Under the pieces are notes generated by a model. That model did no database searches. It worked only from the letters and a program-made list of their open reading frames with translations, and was not told where the DNA came from. Positions 36,269 through 45,231 of a stretch of 64,000 nt of DNA are shown piece by piece (the stretch's first letter is position 1; the number at the start of each line of letters is the position of its first letter). Both the position numbers and the translations under genes were made by a program. The stretch lies in assembly GCA_016794985.1 (NCBI GenBank), contig JAEUIQ010000075.1, positions 124,001 to 188,000 of the forward strand, written 5' to 3'. The DNA comes from Planctomycetaceae bacterium (GTDB lineage Bacteria > Planctomycetota > Planctomycetia > Pirellulales > Pirellulaceae).

Positions 36269-37306
36269 ATGAATCATGTTCTGGCGCAGTTGAACTTCGG
36301 CTTGGATGGAGCCACGGGGATCGCGGTGGGCATTGTCCTCATCATCCCGCTGTTCGTAGCGTTTCTAGTCCTCATGCATTTTTTATTACTTTGGATCCCG
36401 GCCTACATGGCCAGTGCCGATGTGAGTTTCACAAGTCTCATTGGGATGAGTCTACGCCGCGTCCCCACTGGGACGATTGTCACAGCCAAGATCATGGCTC
36501 GCCAAGCTGGGCTGAATATCGATCAAGATTCGGGAATCAGCACCGAGCGATTAGAAGCCCACTATTTAGCGGGCGGCGACGTCAACAACGTCCTGCAAGC
36601 GATCATCGTTGCCAATCGCGCGGGAATCAACCTCGATTTTGATCGAGCAGCCGCGATCAACTTGGCGGGAAGAGATGTTCTGGACGCGGTCCGCACCAGT
36701 GTTTCGCCGCGAGTGATCGATTGTCCCGAATTGGGACAATCCCAAAAGACGGTGCTAAGTGCCGTCGCATTAAATGGAATTGAACTACTGATCCGAGTTC
36801 GCGTGACGATTCGAACCAACTTGGAGCAATTGATTGGCGGTGCCACCGAGAAGACAATTATCGCTCGAGTCGGCCATGGTATCATCTCAGCAGTTGGTTC
36901 CTCGACGTCGCACTTGGATGTACTAGCCAATCCCGACAGTATTTCGACGGTTGTCCATGGACGTGGACTCGATGTGAACACCGCCTTTGAAATTGTCTCG
37001 ATCAATATCGTCAGCATCGAAGTGGGCGAGAACATCGGCGCTCGCTTGCAAATCGCGCAAGCCGAGGCCGACACTCGGATGGCCTTGGCGGTCGCTGAGT
37101 CGCGCCGGGCTGTCGCTATCGCACTCCAACAAGAAATGACCGCCGAATTGATGCTCCAACGCGCTCATATGGTCGCCGCCGAGGCTGAAATCCCAGCAGC
37201 ATTGGCCATCGCCCTTCGCGCTGGCCAATATTTTGCGAAGGATACACCAGACACGCTCGAGAATCAGGCCGAACGAAAAGCCTTTAGTCTCCGGATCGCG
37301 AGATAA
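36269..37306 (+). CDS. floA: Flotillin-like protein FloA
   Basis: A 345-residue SPFH-type membrane scaffold protein. A membrane-inserted hairpin is at about 15-48, the SPFH domain at about 55-225 (SLRRVPTGTIVTAKIMARQAGL, IARVGHGIISAVGSS), and a Glu/Ala-rich coiled region at 255-320 (RLQIAQAEADTRMALAVAESRR). Length and order match FloA (YqfA) of Bacillus, which organises functional membrane microdomains. The usual partner NfeD (YqeZ) is not next to it. It is followed 24 bases later by a small unknown gene in the same direction. Confidence 0.93.
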   Translation: MNHVLAQLNFGLDGATGIAVGIVLIIPLFVAFLVLMHFLLLWIPAYMASADVSFTSLIGMSLRRVPTGTIVTAKIMARQAGLNIDQDSGISTERLEAHYLAGGDVNNVLQAIIVANRAGINLDFDRAAAINLAGRDVLDAVRTSVSPRVIDCPELGQSQKTVLSAVALNGIELLIRVRVTIRTNLEQLIGGATEKTIIARVGHGIISAVGSSTSHLDVLANPDSISTVVHGRGLDVNTAFEIVSINIVSIEVGENIGARLQIAQAEADTRMALAVAESRRAVAIALQQEMTAELMLQRAHMVAAEAEIPAALAIALRAGQYFAKDTPDTLENQAERKAFSLRIAR

Positions 37307-37330
37307 CGCCCCTCAAGGAACTCACCAATC

Positions 37331-37738
37331 GTGACTCTCAAGAGTATCATTCCCGCCAAAACGCCAAATTATGTGCTCCTGGATGGACAAACCCGCGTTG
37401 GTCCCAAGCTCCTTCCAGCGAACGACCGACCGGAAGTGACGGTCGTTTACGGCTTTTCCGATAAAGAACCCTACGACCGATTCATGGCCAACAGCGACCG
37501 TCCCCTGCGCCCGTACCCGTTGGTGACCGGCTACCTGAGCGAACCCGGCCAGCAAACAGATGAGATCCTCCGATTGGTCGTCATCGATGCGCACGGACCT
37601 GACGACAAGTGCTTAAGAGCAACCAACTTGCTGTTGGTCCAAGAAGCTCAACAAGGCCGACAGCCACACTTGGCCGACACGCATCGACTGGTGTTTGACG
37701 AAACACTTCAAGCGTACACACTTGAATCGAATTCGTAA
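37331..37738 (+). CDS. Small conserved-looking protein of unknown function downstream of floA
   Basis: A 135-residue soluble protein starting with GTG at 37331, with AAGGA about 13 bases upstream. It has alternating charge, no membrane helix and no recognised motif; the stretch DEILRLVVIDAHGPDDKCLRAT may be a beta-alpha unit. The 24-base distance to floA suggests co-transcription and thus a possible link to membrane microdomains, but this is inference. Ends 15 bases before the convergent nucleotidyltransferase stop. Confidence 0.65.
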   Translation: MTLKSIIPAKTPNYVLLDGQTRVGPKLLPANDRPEVTVVYGFSDKEPYDRFMANSDRPLRPYPLVTGYLSEPGQQTDEILRLVVIDAHGPDDKCLRATNLLLVQEAQQGRQPHLADTHRLVFDETLQAYTLESNS

Positions 37739-37753
37739 TGGCAACAAGAGTCG

Positions 37754-38365
37754 TCAACCGTCCGGATTATCCAAGAGTGCTTGGAGTCGCTGACCTAGTA
37801 GTCCCGGAAAGCGACTCGGCCAATTCGAGTCCAATAGGCCAACTTGGATCAGATCGACCAAATGCATCCTGTCTTTGATGCGATAACTGTTTAACTTCAT
37901 CTCGACCAAGGCTGACAATTCGACAATACTTTTTTGATTGATTTCGACCGCCTGACTCACGAGCGGCGCAGGGCTGAGATATTCGGACTTGACTTTGCGC
38001 CCAGCGACCAAGACGCGTACGCCTTGGCTGGGCTTGCCGTTGGGCCCATCCAAGAAAACGATGGTGTCCCTGACCTGATCACGAACAAAACCGGCGGCTT
38101 GTAGCACTTCGGTCGCTCGCCCCAGATCTTCTTCAGCCAACAATACATCAACGTCCCGAGTATTTCGGACAGTGCCGTCATCAACGGTCGCGACCCAAGC
38201 CGCCACCGCGTTGCCCCCGATGACTGCGTAAGGCACGTTTGCCGCACTCAATGCCGCACAGGTTCGATCCAATCGTTGTTGCACCAATTCCACGGCACGA
38301 AACATCCTATCAAGGACATCCAGCGATTGCTCGCGTACCAAATTGGTCAATTCGTCTGAGTTCAT
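37754..38365 (-). CDS. Nucleotidyltransferase-fold protein
   Basis: A 203-residue protein with the minimal nucleotidyltransferase core: YAVIGGNAVAAWVATVDDG followed by NTRDVDVLLAEEDL, where the DVD pair supplies the metal ligands. The order (GGxA, then TxDxD) fits nucleotidyltransferases of the toxin-antitoxin and DUF6036-like groups. Substrate unknown; no partner HEPN gene is adjacent. The start at 38365 begins the helical leader (MNSDELTNLVREQSLDVLD); an in-frame GTG 42 codons upstream is less likely. Probably monocistronic. Confidence 0.8.
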   Translation of the reverse strand: MNSDELTNLVREQSLDVLDRMFRAVELVQQRLDRTCAALSAANVPYAVIGGNAVAAWVATVDDGTVRNTRDVDVLLAEEDLGRATEVLQAAGFVRDQVRDTIVFLDGPNGKPSQGVRVLVAGRKVKSEYLSPAPLVSQAVEINQKSIVELSALVEMKLNSYRIKDRMHLVDLIQVGLLDSNWPSRFPGLLGQRLQALLDNPDG

Positions 38366-38547
38366 TCTAGGTATTGCACCAAAAAACGACGATCGTGACG
38401 ATCCGAAAACGAGCCAAGCACTCGGAACTACGTTCGCCGCATCGTGGAATCGTAGCAATGTTTCGCCAGAACGCAAACTGTCCCGAACCACACACCTTTA
38501 GTGACGGCGGCTACTTTCGCGTAAACGTGGACGATCCCATGCGACCG

Positions 38548-40785
38548 TTACCGATCTTCCGCCAATTTGAGCAAAAACGCGTACGTCAGCGCGGTCTCTT
38601 TGAACCGTTCGTCGCGGGCCGACGCACCGCCATGGCCTGCTTCCATATTCGTCTTTAACAGCAGGAGATGACGATCCGTCTTCTTTTGCCGCAACCGAGC
38701 CACCCATTTGGTCGGCTCCCAGTATTGAACTTGCGAATCATGCAATCCCGATGTCACCAACATGTGTGGATAGTCTTTGGCTTCCACTTGATCGTAAGGC
38801 GAATAGGACAACATGTAGTCGTAATATTGCTTCTCATTGGGGTTCCCCCATTCGTCGTATTCACTGGTGGTCAGCGGAATGGTCTCGTCCAGCATCGTGG
38901 TTACGACATCCACAAACGGCACATCAGCAACAACTCCATGGTACAACGATGGCTCCAGATTGATCACCGCTCCCATCAACAAACCACCCGCACTCCCACC
39001 TTGCGAATACAAGCGATCCTTGGACGCGTACTTGTGCTCGATCAAGTATTTTCCAACATCAATAAAATCGTAAAAAGTATTCATCTTTTTCAGCAGCTTG
39101 CCGTCTTCGTACCATGCTCGCCCCAATTCTTGGCCGCCGCGAACATGGGCCAAAACATAAACAAAACCGCGATCCAACAAGCTGATCACATTTGAATCAA
39201 ACTCGGGGTCCGTACTGTACCCGTACGAACCATAACCATATTGAAAACACGGAGCCGACCCATCGAGTGGCGTGTCCTTGCGGTACACAATGGAGACCGG
39301 AATCTGCGCGCCATCTCGGGCCGCGACGAAGACGCGTTCGGTCTGGTAGTTTTCGGGAGCGAAGTTTCCTAAAATTTGTTGTTGCTTGATCACCTTCGTC
39401 TCTCGTTGGTCGAGCCGATACTCGTAGGTCGTCGGGGGTGTTGTCAAGGAACTGTAGTGGTAACGCAACCAGGGTGTCTGACCCTCCGGATTCTCGCCAA
39501 GCGCGGCCACATAACAGGGCTCGGAGAACTCGATCTCATGTCGCCCCACGTCGGAAAGCTCCATCAACGTGTCGTCACGCCAAGAAGCGACTTCAATCCG
39601 TGTCAACGCGGCCCGCCGCTTTTGGATGGCACAGTATTTCTCCAACAGCTCAAATCCTTCGATATACTCGTCTGCTTGCGGGGCCGCCAACAACTTCCAA
39701 GCTTCACGGTTGGTCTCCGTCTCCGAGCAAGTCATCAGTCGAAAGTTCTTTTCGTCCCAGTTCGTGCGAATAACGAATCGATCACCGATGTGATCGAGAG
39801 AGTACTCGTGGTCGCGTCGTCGCGGTTCGAAGACCTTGGGCTCCAATGTCGGTTGGTGAGCATCAATCAAACGGAATTCGGTAGACAACGTCTGTACGGA
39901 AGCAATGAACAGGTACTTGTTCGACTTGGTTTTCCCCACGCCACAAGAAAACTCCTCATCTCGTTCTTCGTAGACCAACACGTCCTGTGACGAGTCCGTG
40001 CCGACCTGATGTCGATACACTTGATAAGGCCGCAATGTCTCGGGATCTTGCCGAGTGTAAAGCAGCGTTTGATTGTCTTCGGCCCAGACCACGTTGCCGG
40101 TCACATCCACGATTTCGTCATCGAGTAATTGTCCGGTTGTCAAATCGCGAATTCGTAATGAATATTTGCGACGTCCTACAAAATCGACCGCATAAACCAT
40201 CAAGTTGTTTTGAGGACTGGTTTGTACCTCACCGACACTGCAATAACTCTGTCCAGCGGCCAATTGATTGACATCCAGCAATACTTCCTCATCGGCCTCC
40301 AGTGTCGTTTTCTTGCGGCAGTAGATTGGATACTGCAGTTGTTCGCTGGTCTTTTCGTAGTACCAGTACCCGCGATCGAAAACGGGAGCACTGGTATCGG
40401 TCAACTGGATCCGACCTTTCATTTCGGCGACCAGCTTCGATTGCAGGGATTCCGTATCGGCCATCTGCTTTTTGAGATAGTCGTTCTCTTCTTCCAAGTA
40501 GCGAATCACTGCCGGATTTTCGCGGTCGCGCATCCAGTAGTATTCGTCAACCCGAGTGTCGCCGTGGATCGTCATTTCGAACGGGATGGTCGCGGCCTGC
40601 GGTGCTCGTAAGACCTCCCGCACTGCGGATTCGTCTTGACTATAGCCCGTCGTCACGCCCGCCAGCGCGGCCAAGCCCCAGACGATCACAACAACGCTGC
40701 GGCGATTGGCTGGCACAACTGCGGCCAGACATCGCGACAATCCAAAACGGCTGCAAACCACGGACATGCTACTGACTAACTTCAT
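38548..40785 (-). CDS. Prolyl oligopeptidase family serine peptidase (oligopeptidase B-like, S9A)
   Basis: A 745-residue protein with an N-terminal hydrophobic segment (about 30-48) that may be a signal peptide or anchor. A seven-bladed propeller (about 70-480) precedes the alpha/beta-hydrolase domain. The triad is visible: Ser598 in GGSAGG, Asp683 in SGLHDSQV and His718 in EAGHGG. The sequence YSQGGSAGGLLMG is close to oligopeptidase B, which cuts after basic residues in short peptides. The start at 40785 has GGAG 8 bases upstream and overlaps the preceding gene by 17 bases, so the two are probably translationally coupled. Confidence 0.93.
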   Translation of the reverse strand: MKLVSSMSVVCSRFGLSRCLAAVVPANRRSVVVIVWGLAALAGVTTGYSQDESAVREVLRAPQAATIPFEMTIHGDTRVDEYYWMRDRENPAVIRYLEEENDYLKKQMADTESLQSKLVAEMKGRIQLTDTSAPVFDRGYWYYEKTSEQLQYPIYCRKKTTLEADEEVLLDVNQLAAGQSYCSVGEVQTSPQNNLMVYAVDFVGRRKYSLRIRDLTTGQLLDDEIVDVTGNVVWAEDNQTLLYTRQDPETLRPYQVYRHQVGTDSSQDVLVYEERDEEFSCGVGKTKSNKYLFIASVQTLSTEFRLIDAHQPTLEPKVFEPRRRDHEYSLDHIGDRFVIRTNWDEKNFRLMTCSETETNREAWKLLAAPQADEYIEGFELLEKYCAIQKRRAALTRIEVASWRDDTLMELSDVGRHEIEFSEPCYVAALGENPEGQTPWLRYHYSSLTTPPTTYEYRLDQRETKVIKQQQILGNFAPENYQTERVFVAARDGAQIPVSIVYRKDTPLDGSAPCFQYGYGSYGYSTDPEFDSNVISLLDRGFVYVLAHVRGGQELGRAWYEDGKLLKKMNTFYDFIDVGKYLIEHKYASKDRLYSQGGSAGGLLMGAVINLEPSLYHGVVADVPFVDVVTTMLDETIPLTTSEYDEWGNPNEKQYYDYMLSYSPYDQVEAKDYPHMLVTSGLHDSQVQYWEPTKWVARLRQKKTDRHLLLLKTNMEAGHGGASARDERFKETALTYAFLLKLAEDR

Positions 40786-42100
40786 GAACGGACTCCGGTT
40801 GAGTTAGTGAAAGCGATTCTAGTATTGCTCGGCGCTTCGCTTCCAACAACACCAGCCGATCGTAAACGCCCACGAAATAGTCGTAGTTGTTGCTCATACC
40901 GACAGGCAATTTTGCCTGTTTGATTTGGTCGCACGCTTCTTGAATCTTTTGTCGATTGTAAGGCGGTCGCCAAGCCTGACGCAGTAGCTCTTCATGCTGC
41001 GCCAGAATTTCCATTACCTCGGCACGAGTCGGTTTGGCAAAAATTAAGAAAGGTCGTAGCACCCATTCCCCGATGGCGTCGATCGTTGATTCTGGCATCG
41101 GTCGTAAGTCCGTACCACCCTCGTTTAGTTGGTCAGTCAATCGAAGAAGCAATAACCAATCGTTGGTCAGATGTCCGTCGCCATTTCCATTATTCGTGTA
41201 AAATCGTTGGACCAGATCGTAGTTTGCGGAGCATTCGACGGCAGGTTCGAACAGTGCAAATACATCGAGCCCCTCGATGGCTCGCTTCAATCGGACTTTT
41301 TGTTCCTCGTTAAACTTTATTGCACCGTCGGCATGAATTTCTTGCAGTTCATCCAGGAAGCATTGCACACAGATCTCAGCCAAAAGGGACTCGACTGCCA
41401 GTCTTTTGTTGGCGAAGTGTCGAGCAAGTCCCAATCCCGACTCCACGTTCTTAACCACGCGTTCAGAGTCTTGAGTTTGGCGAGCGATGGCCAAGTCAGC
41501 CGCCAACAGCCCTTGAAGTAGTCGCAACATTTCGGTGTGTGGCAACAAGGTCGTCGCGAGGGACGTTGCGTGCAACTTGCTGACGCGCACTGCAATGTCG
41601 GCCGACGCGTTACCATGATCCCACGGCTTTCTATGCATTGAAGCGTGAGGGAACAGGAACGTCTGATCTTCTGCGGAGTAGTCTTGATAAGTCGGATGCA
41701 GATCCAGACCAAGTACCGTACGAGAACTCGCGTGATGCACCGCCTCCAGCACATCGTGGAGCGCTTCGACGGTCGTCACAATCGACGTCCAGGCCTCGGG
41801 GTCCTGATCGTGGAGAGACTTCACCTCGGAGGGCGATTTATTCACACTGGACGCCCGGTTCAAAGCCTCCAATTCCTTAAGCCGTGACCGCATCGCTTCT
41901 CGGTAAATCGGCCAGGCTCGTTCCGCATCGGTAATCTTCGCATCAATTTGATTGACTTGCTCGTGATAATTCGTGTTCGGGGCCGGAACTGCTTGAATGA
42001 AATAAAACCACAACAGGAAATACGGCAACGGGAAGAGTATCGAAGCACAGAACAGGACGAGGACCCAATACTGCTTTGCTAGAATTATTGTTCGTCTCAT
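40769..42100 (-). CDS. Membrane-anchored protein of unknown function
   Basis: A 443-residue protein with one N-terminal membrane helix (about 10-38) and a long helical soluble part with no recognised motif. It reads like an all-helical outside domain (coiled at 50-85, TPR-like later). The ATG at 42100 has GGAGGG about 12 bases upstream; a TTG 10 codons earlier is open. It overlaps the following peptidase gene by 17 bases, which suggests the two products act together. I do not recognise the family. Confidence 0.65.
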   Translation of the reverse strand: MRRTIILAKQYWVLVLFCASILFPLPYFLLWFYFIQAVPAPNTNYHEQVNQIDAKITDAERAWPIYREAMRSRLKELEALNRASSVNKSPSEVKSLHDQDPEAWTSIVTTVEALHDVLEAVHHASSRTVLGLDLHPTYQDYSAEDQTFLFPHASMHRKPWDHGNASADIAVRVSKLHATSLATTLLPHTEMLRLLQGLLAADLAIARQTQDSERVVKNVESGLGLARHFANKRLAVESLLAEICVQCFLDELQEIHADGAIKFNEEQKVRLKRAIEGLDVFALFEPAVECSANYDLVQRFYTNNGNGDGHLTNDWLLLLRLTDQLNEGGTDLRPMPESTIDAIGEWVLRPFLIFAKPTRAEVMEILAQHEELLRQAWRPPYNRQKIQEACDQIKQAKLPVGMSNNYDYFVGVYDRLVLLEAKRRAILESLSLTQPESVHEVSQ

Positions 42101-42159
42101 AAGTCGCGCAAACCCTCCGGCTTCGTACAAACGACCAAAGTCTAAGCCACCCCATTTGG

Positions 42160-42287
42160 CAAAGGAATGGATGGCAAGGGAATGGTTTGGCGGTATGTAG
42201 AGAATTTGTGCCAGATCGAGACAGAATCGTTTCTCTCAAATTTGAGGAGCGATGTCGTTCATTCCCCCCACCATCCATTCCCTTGCC
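42160..42287. repeat. Inverted repeat around the 42.2-kb gap
   Basis: GGCAAAGGAATGGATGG (42160-42176) and CCATCCATTCCCTTGCC (42271-42287) pair with one mismatch. The segment lies in the 346-base gap between the divergent unknown gene and the permease. Similar GGAATGG-rich blocks occur between the arms. No gene is seen in this gap. Confidence 0.5.
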
Positions 42288-42446
42288 AAACAGTCCTCTG
42301 CCGACCCTTCCTCTGCCATCTTGTTTGTCAAGATTTCTCAGCCGCCCTTGTGAGAAAAATGGAGCGCCGTTATTCTGCGCGGCCAGTTGTTTGGCAGCGT
42401 GTTGACAACCGGAAGAACACCAATTCCCAGCGATTGTTTACTCCGA

Positions 42447-43589
42447 ATGGGACCTGCTTTAAACTTTCTGCGTCTGATGGCCGCGTTTGCGGTGGCGACG
42501 ATATTGAACTTGAGTTGGCAGGACCAGATACTTCAACGTCCAGACGGGCACGAGCTGTTGGGCTGGGTTGGACTGGGTTCCAACCTCGGGTTCTTCACTT
42601 TCGGCGTGTCACTTATTTTGCTGTCGTGGGCGGGGCACAATTTGCCGGCCTCGAAATGGCCGTTCAGTTTGGCGGGGTTGTTGGTGATTTATTTCATTGG
42701 GGCACCGACGGCTTTGTATGTGAATTCAACCGCCGCAATTGTTCTTAATTCGGCGGGTTTAACGCTCTTCCATCAAGCATTTTTTGCACAACTGACGGCA
42801 ACCGCGATTGATGGTAGTGACTTTCGACTTTCGCGCCGTGGCGGCACCATTGGATATGGCATTGCGTTTGCGGTGGCGTCATTTCGTTGGCCCGAGTTAT
42901 CTATTGGTCTGGTGATCGTGGCCACGGTTAGTTTGCTGGCCCTGATTCGCCCGCAACCGTCACTGGTGGAGACGCTGGTGGACGAAAACGCGGTCACTTC
43001 CGAATCCGATGTTACCCAGCGTAGTCGATGGATGCAGATTGTACCGATACTAATTTTGTTTTCGCTGCTGGGGGCATGTGGTCGAGTTTACGATTCGTTT
43101 GGCCCTCCGATGTTGCTAGGCACGTGGGACGGGTTGCTGGCGATTGGCAGCTTGCTGACCATTGAAGTCATCATTCTGCCGCTAACCCGCCGCTTGAAGG
43201 GGAGTAATTGGGTAGTGGCCTCGGTGTTTGCCTGGATGGCGGCTTACGGTTCATTGTGGTTAGGCAGTCCATGGTTGATCTTTGGCGTGAGCTTGATCAG
43301 CATCAACTGTTGTGGCCAAGTTGTGATTCAAGAGCGGGCCCAAGCGTTAGCCAGTAGGGGCAGTGCCAACCTGCAGGCGTTGTTGTTGATTGGAAGCGCC
43401 ATGGCCGCTGGGGTTGTCTCCACGATGGCGGTCCCATGGCCGCGCAACAGCACTTGGCCAATTTGGGCGTTGGGGCTGTTCACGGCCGTCGTTGCACTGT
43501 TGATTGTCTTGGCCACGTTGCCGTTTGGTGGGGTGGGTGCGAACAAGCAACGCGAATCGGCGTATTCGGGCGAACAGCAAAACGGATAG
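42447..43589 (+). CDS. MFS-like permease
   Basis: A 380-residue membrane protein with about eleven hydrophobic helices and a loop of charged residues in the middle (near 180-195), as in 12-helix major-facilitator transporters. The GGTIGYG motif near 130 resembles the first-half conserved segment of nucleoside:H+ symporter-like MFS proteins. The substrate is unknown. The ATG at 42447 begins just before the first helix; the frame is open 20 codons upstream. It is 18 bases ahead of a DUF1294 gene, so the two are likely co-transcribed. Confidence 0.7.
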   Translation: MGPALNFLRLMAAFAVATILNLSWQDQILQRPDGHELLGWVGLGSNLGFFTFGVSLILLSWAGHNLPASKWPFSLAGLLVIYFIGAPTALYVNSTAAIVLNSAGLTLFHQAFFAQLTATAIDGSDFRLSRRGGTIGYGIAFAVASFRWPELSIGLVIVATVSLLALIRPQPSLVETLVDENAVTSESDVTQRSRWMQIVPILILFSLLGACGRVYDSFGPPMLLGTWDGLLAIGSLLTIEVIILPLTRRLKGSNWVVASVFAWMAAYGSLWLGSPWLIFGVSLISINCCGQVVIQERAQALASRGSANLQALLLIGSAMAAGVVSTMAVPWPRNSTWPIWALGLFTAVVALLIVLATLPFGGVGANKQRESAYSGEQQNG

Positions 43590-43607
43590 CAAGAGAGGAT
43601 ATTGTCG

Positions 43608-43886
43608 ATGCTGTACTCCCTGACGATTTATCTGGTGTCGGTCCTCATCCTAAGCATCGTAACGATTGCCTTGTTTGGTTGGGACAAGCGTCAAGCGGGA
43701 CAGGGCGGTCGCCGGATTCCCGAGTCCACTCTTCTGGGACTATCAACGCTTGGCGGCTGGCCAGGCGCCCTCTGGGCCAGCCACGTCTTTCGCCACAAAA
43801 CCCAAAAGCAACCCTTCCGCGTTCGGCTCTATATGGGCATCACTTTGCATGTGGCGATCGTCGCGCTAATCGCCTACTTCATCTAA
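43608..43886 (+). CDS. DUF1294 membrane protein
   Basis: A 92-residue small membrane protein with three helices and the family signature: FGWDKRQAG near residue 25, RIPESTLLGLSTLGGWPGALWASHVFRHKTQKQPFR in the middle. The DUF1294 family has no assigned function. The ATG at 43608 has GAGAGGA 8 bases upstream, better than the TTG at 43602. Confidence 0.9.
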   Translation: MLYSLTIYLVSVLILSIVTIALFGWDKRQAGQGGRRIPESTLLGLSTLGGWPGALWASHVFRHKTQKQPFRVRLYMGITLHVAIVALIAYFI

Positions 43887-43934
43887 CCGCGCTTCAAAAC
43901 CCCTGCCGCAGTCCAAGACGGAGGCCACCGTTTA

Positions 43935-44834
43935 TCAACGCTTCAAGAATTCAATACTCTCCACAATGCTCTTTAGCGGTGCGGGGGAGTGGTCTTGTTC
44001 TACGTGGCAGTATTGGACTCCGGTGGCTTGGGCCTTGCGCATGATCGCGGGAATGTCGATTTCTCCAGCGCCGAGTTCCTTAAAGGCTGCCGGTGGGACT
44101 TGACCTTCGTTCGTGATAACGCCGGTACCCGCGAGAAGATTTTTCAAGTGAACTTGTGTGATGCGACCTTGCAGGTCCGTCAACAACTTCAATGGATCAA
44201 GACCGCCGATCTGGGCCCAGAAGACATCCAGTTCCAAGTCGACCAACTTGGCGTCGAACCGTTTCAAGAACAAATCGAACATCGTGCCGTCACTGCCACC
44301 ACTTCCCGGAGCGAACTCGAACGAGTGATTGTGGTAACAGAGTCGCATGCCCGCCGCGCGGACTTTTTCGGCGGCTCGGTTCGTGGCTTCCGCGATCGCT
44401 CGGCATTTGTCCGCTGTGTCGCGCTGTCCTTGGCCGATGTAGCCAAACACAATGTGCCGCAAACCCAATCGCTCGGCCAACTCGGCGGTCTCGTCGACCG
44501 TCGTCACTCCCTCCGCCGACGAGTCCGCGATCGCTCGCCAATCCATAAACGCGCTATGGACCATCAGGCCCAGGTCCCGAGCCATCCCCGCAATCCCGAT
44601 CGCCGACTTGTCGATCGACATCAGTTCGACTTGACGGTACCCCGCCGCTGCAATCGCCTTCAGTGTGCCCTCGGCATCTTCGGCCATTTGGTTCCGAACC
44701 GTGTACAACTGCAATCCAATCCGATCCATGTACGGTAGATCCGCCGCTCGAGCCCAAGTCGGCACATTCCAAAAACTAAGCGCTCCACCCACGGCAGCAA
44801 ACTTTAGCAACGAACGACGATCAAGATTCGACAT
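43935..44834 (-). CDS. Sugar phosphate isomerase/epimerase-like TIM barrel with Tat signal
   Basis: A 299-residue protein. MSNLDRRSLLKFAAVGG is a twin-arginine signal, followed by a mature AP-endonuclease-2-type TIM barrel: IGLQLYTVRNQM, AGYRQVELM, LCYHNHSFEF, DVFWAQIGGLDP, ITQVHLKN and QYCHVEQD, which carry the usual metal ligands (His, Glu, Asp). Such exported barrels are abundant in planctomycetes and are thought to act in sugar or inositol breakdown. The start at 44834 is chosen for the signal. No obvious operon partner. Confidence 0.9.
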   Translation of the reverse strand: MSNLDRRSLLKFAAVGGALSFWNVPTWARAADLPYMDRIGLQLYTVRNQMAEDAEGTLKAIAAAGYRQVELMSIDKSAIGIAGMARDLGLMVHSAFMDWRAIADSSAEGVTTVDETAELAERLGLRHIVFGYIGQGQRDTADKCRAIAEATNRAAEKVRAAGMRLCYHNHSFEFAPGSGGSDGTMFDLFLKRFDAKLVDLELDVFWAQIGGLDPLKLLTDLQGRITQVHLKNLLAGTGVITNEGQVPPAAFKELGAGEIDIPAIMRKAQATGVQYCHVEQDHSPAPLKSIVESIEFLKR

Positions 44835-45231
44835 GAGCGTGAGCTTTCCAAACAGTGAATCGGGAAGTTGATGAACCCACAAACCACTGCGTCATGGGCG
44901 GTGCCATTGTAACCAATCAAGGCATGGGTTGGGAAATGACGGACCGCAAATATCCCTAGGAATCGGCCGCTTGTCGGTAATTTGCCAAGTTCGATTTAAG
45001 AACAACAAGCGAGCGTTGGATCGGACGGGTCGAGCCCTATTGATACCGTGTCTCATTAGTGTAATATGTCCAATGTTCTAGCCAGCTAGGCGGGAGAGTG
45101 GTCCTGCCATCGCCAGCCACGATCGATCGTTGTTTCACCCAGTATGTTTTAAGTCTTGGTGACTGGCAAATTCCAATACTCGCCAATGCGGCTTCCGCTG
45201 CGTGGAGCGCCGCTACAATGGACCATCTTCC
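44835..45231. other. Divergent 397-base gap, no gene seen
   Basis: Between the minus-strand isomerase and the plus-strand PepSY gene; it should contain both promoters. Short open frames have no features. Confidence 0.5.
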
